Under the pieces are notes generated by a model, which was given only the letters and a program-made list of their open reading frames with translations, did no database searches and was not told where the DNA came from. Source: Anarhynchus alexandrinus (Eukaryota > Chordata > Aves > Charadriiformes > Charadriidae). From it: a stretch of DNA of 64,000 nucleotides. Positions 61,001-64,000 of this stretch are shown here, piece after piece; the first letter of the stretch is position 1, and every line of letters starts with the position of its first letter. The stretch covers positions 155,196-219,195 of the forward strand of contig VUYV01000615.1 in the NCBI GenBank assembly GCA_008711295.1, given 5' to 3'. Made by a program: the position numbers and the translations under genes.

Positions 61001-63377
61001 TATGTAGTGTCGCATATTTCTAGCTGGGGGAACAGACAAGGAGATCCAGCACTGCCCTCTCCTGTTCCCCTGTCTTTGGAAAGCTTCACCCATTCCTTGC
61101 CCTCATATAACTGAAATGCTCATTGAATTTAGATGACGATCTCAGGGTGAGAAAAAGTGTGTATCCTGGGTTTGTTTTCCCTGCCCCTGAGTGAGAGAGA
61201 CAGCAGTGTCATGTTGTAGCCTGCCACTGGAAGCTGCTCACGTTGTCTAGTCAGTGTTGCAGTGATGCAGCTTTATCTGGAATGATCTTTCATGTTTCTG
61301 TGGCAGGAGCTGAGCCAAGTCAAAGCAGCTGCACTCACTGAGCGAGGGCAGGCAGAGGAGGAGTTAATAAAAGTCCGGAATCAGGCACGGTTGGAGGAGG
61401 TAAGGATAAGACCTGTCCCTGTCCATGATCCCTGCCTCTGTAGGAAGGAGTGGGTTTGGCTGTCTAGCCTATGTTTTTGTCTCGGGGAACTGCTGCATAA
61501 CTCCTCGCTCTGGGTCTCACTGGCCTGCAAATAGTGTGATTGCTGAGGAAGGAGTTCTGAAAAGTCTGCTTTTAATTGTCTTCAGAATGTAACCACTATC
61601 CCCACCTGCTCTGTGCTTTCCAGTAGTAATAGAGTTGACGTGGATATTGTCATAGCAGATTTCATCTAAGTTGCCAACTTTTGAAGCTAACAGCCAGATG
61701 TTGATCCTTCTGTTTAACAGCAGCGTTCATGGGCTGCTCCTGTTTCTCTGGACTGAGAGGAGTTTCCGCAGGTGGCTATTGCTGCTGCATAAAAAAAGTC
61801 ACTGTAGAATTGAACTCTGTGACAATGACAATGAAGTCAAGGCCCTGTGAAAGAGACCAAAGGATGAGGAAAATACACCAAAACTATTTGAATGTTTGCT
61901 TATATGTAACATCACAAAAGAAAATGCTGTACAGAGTTACAAACATATGAAGGCTGCCATGTGTGTCAGTGGTGGGACACAGCAGTTGCTTAGCTGCATA
62001 CAGCAGCATTTGAGAGCCATTAGGGATACGGAGGAAGTGAAGACAGAGCATTAGTTGTAAACATCGGCAGTGGCAATGGTGCTTCTACCAAGGACGTGCC
62101 TCTGTTTCTTAGCGAGTGAACTGGGCTTTGCAGCGTCTCCATCAGAATGTTTTCCCTGGCAGCAGAAAGCAGCTTGGATTCACTCCTGAATGCAAGGGAG
62201 AAGTGCCATATCTATTATGGCTAAGTTCTGTGCTTGTTCTTCAGTGCCAGTTGACTCAACCAAGGGTTCACTGTGTTGGGAACAAAAAGGGGGGAAGCCC
62301 TTCACAGGAATGGAGTGGGACTGATGTATTTTCATTTTCCTTTGTGTCTTACAGCAGCAACGACTAGAACACCTAGAGGAGAAGCTGCGGCTGATGACTG
62401 AGTCACGGGATGAAGCTCAGAACTGCTGCCTTAAACAAAAACAGATGGTTGCTGAGGCCCAAGCCAAAGCAAATCAGTTGAGCCTGCAGGCTGATGGACT
62501 CAGAAGGCGGCTAGAGGAACTTCAGCAGGTAATCTGAACTGGAGTAGAGACATGGTCACCACAGCGGCAGAACAAGTCACTGAAGTTGTTTGGTTATTCA
62601 TGGATTTGTCTTTGTGTTTCAGGACTTGAACAGTAAAGAAGAGGAGAAAGTGACAGAGGTGAATAAAGTGAAAGTAGAATTACAGGAGCAGATTGGACAC
62701 CTGCAGGCTGAACGCACAGCACAGGAGGGGCTGAGAGAGAAGATTGCAGCCCTGGAGAGGCAGCTGAAAGGTGATGGATCCTTTCATGCTTCTCAAATGG
62801 TAATGCTGGGTTATCCCACAGTGGGCCTGGAACTGAGCTGTGCTTACAGGTAGTGACAGCGGTGCTTCCAGCGGTGAGCACAACCATGAATTGTACCCTC
62901 CATCCTGATGTATTTGCAGGGATTCTTGTCCTCGGTTTATAGAAACCAAGACTCAGATAACTACCCAAGGCTCCACAGCAAGCAAAATGTTTGGATTCCC
63001 TGCACGGTGAAGTGCAACATCTTGTCTGTGCAAAACCTCTCACATTGTCTCATGCAGCTTCTGTCATGTCCTTGGTGGTCATCCTTCTTCCATTGCCTTT
63101 GGCTGTGCCTATAATGTGTTGTTCCTGTTTATTCTAGGGACACACTCATTTTCTTTACTAATGCTGTGCTTCTTTCACAGCCCTATCAAATAATCACCGT
63201 GAGGCACTGTTGGACAAAGAAAGTGAAATCTCTATGCTGCTGGAGAAGCTGAGAATGAAAGAGGCTGACATCTCCAGGATGAGGGAAGAAGAGGCCCAGC
63301 GAGCAAGTTTCTTGCAGAATGCCATCATGGCATATCTGCGGGGCTCCCCCTTGGGAACCCACAGTTCTAGGAAATGA
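51992..63377 (+). CDS. LRRC45: LRRC45, leucine-rich repeat and coiled-coil centrosome linker protein, 5'-partial, 16 coding exons
   Basis: Coding exons: 51992-52053, 52939-53009, 53331-53509, 54213-54341, 54915-55027, 57391-57449, 57570-57647, 58708-58843, 59145-59222, 59395-59506, 59683-59753, 60616-60708, 61307-61399, 62355-62528, 62623-62770, 63181-63377. All phases agree. They encode 597 residues; with 73 expected upstream the total equals the human 670. Residues about 75-220 are RNI-like leucine-rich repeats ([36 protein letters not shown]). From about 225 to 660 the protein is a nearly continuous, Glu/Lys/Gln/Leu-rich coiled coil. Family knowledge: LRRC45 forms fibres at the proximal ends of centrioles with rootletin and CEP250 and helps centrosome cohesion. 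The start and exon(s) before 51992 are missing, probably because of the gap. Confidence 0.97.
52054..52938 (+). other. LRRC45 intron after first visible exon
   Basis: An 885-bp GT-AG intron with no recognisable gene or repeat. Confidence 0.7.
52939..53009 (+). CDS. LRRC45: LRRC45 exon, LRR region
   Basis: The acceptor is ttgtttcag and the donor is gtaaaa. It encodes [20 protein letters not shown] then SIR, leaving AG. This is an RNI-type repeat ([14 protein letters not shown]) as in human. Confidence 0.96.
53010..53330 (+). other. LRRC45 intron
   Basis: A 321-bp GT-AG intron. I see nothing in it. Confidence 0.75.
53331..53509 (+). CDS. LRRC45: LRRC45 exon, LRR region
   Basis: The acceptor is tttccctag and the donor is gtaaga. 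It encodes (S)[18 protein letters not shown], then [20 protein letters not shown] and ASLQEL plus G. It holds two repeat units with the LEWNN and LDLRNNQI consensus. Confidence 0.97.
53510..54212 (+). other. LRRC45 intron
   Basis: A 703-bp GT-AG intron with no recognisable element. Confidence 0.7.
54213..54341 (+). CDS. LRRC45: LRRC45 exon, last LRR
   Basis: The acceptor is ttatgtatag and the donor is gtaagt. It encodes (D)[39 protein letters not shown] and KAV plus G. It closes the LRR domain. Confidence 0.97.
54342..54914 (+). other. LRRC45 intron
   Basis: A 573-bp GT-AG intron. I see nothing in it. Confidence 0.7.
54915..55027 (+). CDS. LRRC45: LRRC45 exon, start of coiled coil
   Basis: The acceptor is tctgcatcag. 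It encodes (E)[19 protein letters not shown], then [18 protein letters not shown] in phase 0. The donor is gtcagc, a weak site with T-to-C style departure from GTRAGT, yet the next exon joins with the human-like KQFLDLM sequence. Confidence 0.94.
55195..55516 (+). mobile_element. CR1 LINE 3' fragment, sense
   Basis: The segment shows the ORF2 end and 3' UTR of a young-looking CR1. Translation at 55212-55472 gives [20 protein letters not shown] and [20 protein letters not shown]. The 3' end reads gttggactagatgatctcta, then ccttccaactctgaaaattc and catgattctg. About 320 bp remain, the usual 5' truncation. Confidence 0.93.
55895..57365 (-). mobile_element. CR1 LINE, antisense, ~1.47 kb, reverse transcriptase region plus 3' UTR, defective
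   Basis: On the minus strand the element runs from 57365 down to its 3' end near 55895 (plus-strand start gttgtagaatgatgagagtt). RT pieces in order: [20 protein letters not shown] (about 57345-57286), [20 protein letters not shown] (about 57032), [20 protein letters not shown] and the catalytic-box segment [17 protein letters not shown] (56877-56740), then a thumb region [18 protein letters not shown]. Frame shifts and stops separate the pieces, so it is not functional. It lies antisense to LRRC45, and its 5'-truncation point is about 25-35 bp from the acceptor at 57390. Confidence 0.95.
57391..57449 (+). CDS. LRRC45: LRRC45 exon, coiled coil
   Basis: The acceptor is ccttgttcacag and the donor is gtgagt. 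It encodes [19 protein letters not shown], leaving AG. Human has [19 protein letters not shown]. An antisense CR1 ends just upstream of its acceptor. Confidence 0.96.
57570..57647 (+). CDS. LRRC45: LRRC45 exon, coiled coil
   Basis: The acceptor is caaatgtag after a long T/C tract, and the donor is gtatgg. It encodes [20 protein letters not shown] then NSLKA, leaving AA of Lys. The join to the next exon restores [15 protein letters not shown]. Confidence 0.95.
57648..58707 (+). other. LRRC45 intron with CR1 tail
   Basis: A 1,060-bp GT-AG intron. It contains a short sense CR1 3' end at about 58060-58143. No gene is seen. Confidence 0.75.
58060..58143 (+). repeat. CR1 LINE 3'-end fragment, sense
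   Basis: It reads gtgaccctgctctgtcaggg, then ggttggaatggatgatctcc, agaggtcccttccaaccctg and ends ctgtggttctgtgattctta. These are the last ~85 bp of CR1. Confidence 0.9.
58708..58843 (+). CDS. LRRC45: LRRC45 exon, coiled coil
   Basis: The acceptor is ctctgtatag and the donor is gtgagc. It encodes [40 protein letters not shown] and QQQKQ, phase 0. [14 protein letters not shown] is identical to human. Confidence 0.97.
58844..59144 (+). other. LRRC45 intron
   Basis: A 301-bp GT-AG intron. I see nothing in it. Confidence 0.75.
59145..59222 (+). CDS. LRRC45: LRRC45 exon, coiled coil
   Basis: The acceptor is ctgtttgcag and the donor is gtggga. It encodes [20 protein letters not shown] and LLLRNQ, phase 0 at both ends. 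Human has [20 protein letters not shown]. Confidence 0.96.
59395..59506 (+). CDS. LRRC45: LRRC45 exon, coiled coil
   Basis: The acceptor is ttccttgtag and the donor is gtgagt. It encodes [37 protein letters not shown] plus G. Confidence 0.97.
59683..59753 (+). CDS. LRRC45: LRRC45 exon, coiled coil
   Basis: The acceptor is taatctgcag and the donor is gtaaga. It encodes (E)[19 protein letters not shown] then RIKE, phase 0. Human has RLDMEKRRCRQSLEDSESLR. Confidence 0.96.
59754..60615 (+). other. LRRC45 intron
   Basis: An 862-bp GT-AG intron without recognisable repeat or gene. Confidence 0.7.
60616..60708 (+). CDS. LRRC45: LRRC45 exon, coiled coil
   Basis: The acceptor is gctttgcag and the donor is gtgaga. 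It encodes [20 protein letters not shown] and [11 protein letters not shown], 31 codons in phase 0. Confidence 0.96.
60709..61306 (+). other. LRRC45 intron
   Basis: A 598-bp GT-AG intron. I see nothing in it. Confidence 0.7.
61307..61399 (+). CDS. LRRC45: LRRC45 exon, coiled coil
   Basis: The acceptor is ctgtggcag and the donor is gtaagg. It encodes [20 protein letters not shown] and [11 protein letters not shown], 31 codons in phase 0. It has the same length as the preceding exon. Human has [20 protein letters not shown]. Confidence 0.97.
61400..62354 (+). other. LRRC45 intron
   Basis: A 955-bp GT-AG intron. I see no gene or known repeat. Confidence 0.7.
62355..62528 (+). CDS. LRRC45: LRRC45 exon, coiled coil
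   Basis: The acceptor is gtcttacag and the donor is gtaatc. It encodes [20 protein letters not shown] and ends [12 protein letters not shown], 58 codons in phase 0. Human has QQRLAHLEDKLRLLAQARDE. Confidence 0.97.
62623..62770 (+). CDS. LRRC45: LRRC45 exon, coiled coil
   Basis: The acceptor is gtgtttcag and the donor is gtgatg. It encodes [40 protein letters not shown] and IAALERQLK plus G. Confidence 0.97.
62771..63180 (+). other. LRRC45 last intron
   Basis: A 410-bp GT-AG intron. I see nothing in it. Confidence 0.75.
63181..63377 (+). CDS. LRRC45: LRRC45 terminal coding exon
   Basis: The acceptor is tctttcacag. It encodes (A)[59 protein letters not shown] and HSSRK, followed by TGA at 63375-63377. 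[12 protein letters not shown] is identical to human and fixes the frame. Confidence 0.97.
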
Positions 63378-64000
63378 GAGCATGGCTTAAAGAATCCAGA
63401 TACCTGCTGTCAGGAAGAGGGTGAGCAACTCAGGTACAGCCCATTCTTTCTAAGTGGGACAGTTTTGTCATGGTGGGGTGACACAAAGGCTTGCAAATAC
63501 AGGAAATCGCTCATACTCTTCAGAAATCTTGCTCCCGACCGCATAAAGGAGAGGAGGAAACAACCATCCAGGGCTGGGATAGAGGCTCATGGGTCTGAGT
63601 TCATGATATGGAGCTCTTCCCCTGCACTGCTACAACATTTGAGGTAGTTTCTGTGTCCTTCTGTGTAGCGCCAGTCTGTCAGCACGCCCTCTTGTTACCT
63701 GGGGGTCGTATGTTCCCTGGGTAGCAGTCATTCTGAAGCATTTTTTTGGATGCCAGGGCTATTCCCAGTGAAATATGATAAATGACGGGCAGCAGTGTTT
63801 ACAGTTCCCTGTAGGTGCGAGCCATGTACTTCGCTCATGGGGTCCCAAAGCTGCCGGAAACACCAGATCTTGCCACCTGTGCTCTTATACCCAGTGCTTA
63901 CAGACGGAAGCAGGGGCTGACAGGGCTCACGTTGACGCCCCAGCTCTCCATGGCTCTGGCTGTAGTGAGGGGCAGTAGGTAAGCACTCACTATATATAGA
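63378..64000 (+). other. LRRC45 3' UTR / downstream region
   Basis: No coding exon is seen after the stop and no canonical AATAAA occurs before the window ends, so the transcript end is not located. In human the next gene is RAC3; none of its conserved GTPase motifs is visible here. Confidence 0.6.

Noticed and set aside
1..64000. CRISPR arrays, bacterial operons, tRNA or rRNA genes, endogenous retroviruses
   Set aside because: No regular spaced repeats, no tRNA cloverleaf or rRNA core words, and no retroviral gag/pol or paired LTRs were recognised. The content is that of an ordinary vertebrate locus.

Overview
This is vertebrate nuclear DNA, most probably from a bird. Three split genes with canonical splice sites are present, the coding fraction is low, and the interspersed repeats that can be recognised are nearly all CR1-type LINEs, the dominant retrotransposon of birds and other sauropsids. 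The gene order ASPSCR1(+) - CENPX(-) - LRRC45(+) is the order on human 17q25.3. From memory the matching avian block is chromosome 18; that placement and the species were not checked.

Region by region. Positions 1-260 are a CpG-rich edge near the 5' part of ASPSCR1; its first two coding exons lie to the left of the window. Positions 756-46615 hold 14 coding exons of ASPSCR1 (TUG, UBX domain protein), all in phase, ending in a 14-nt last coding segment. Its introns are long, one of 16.5 kb, and carry several CR1 remnants. Positions 46616-50427 are the convergent interval between ASPSCR1 and CENPX, with no gene seen. Positions 50428-51195 hold the complete 82-residue CENPX gene on the minus strand in five small exons. 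Its start codon lies in a CpG island that also contains an assembly gap (112 N) and presumably the shared CENPX/LRRC45 promoter. Positions 51992-63377 hold 16 coding exons of LRRC45. The first roughly 73 codons were not found and probably fall in or next to the gap. The window ends in the LRRC45 3' region, before the expected RAC3.

How the genes relate: they share a conserved neighbourhood, not a pathway. ASPSCR1 is a p97/VCP cofactor that tethers GLUT4 vesicles. CENPX is a histone-fold subunit of the CENP-T-W-S-X and FANCM-MHF complexes. LRRC45 is a centrosome-linker protein with LRRs followed by a long coiled coil. Reconstructed lengths (about 556, 82 and about 670 residues) agree with the human proteins (553, 81, 670, from memory).

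I found no new biological system. The points most worth a second look are: a GC-AG intron in ASPSCR1; the tiny terminal coding exon and the alternative C-terminus if its intron is retained; an antisense CR1 that supplies sequence up to about 30 nt from an LRRC45 splice acceptor; the missing LRRC45 5' exons; a poly-T/N/poly-A assembly join; and CpG-dense or TAATTA-rich islets inside the 16.5-kb intron.
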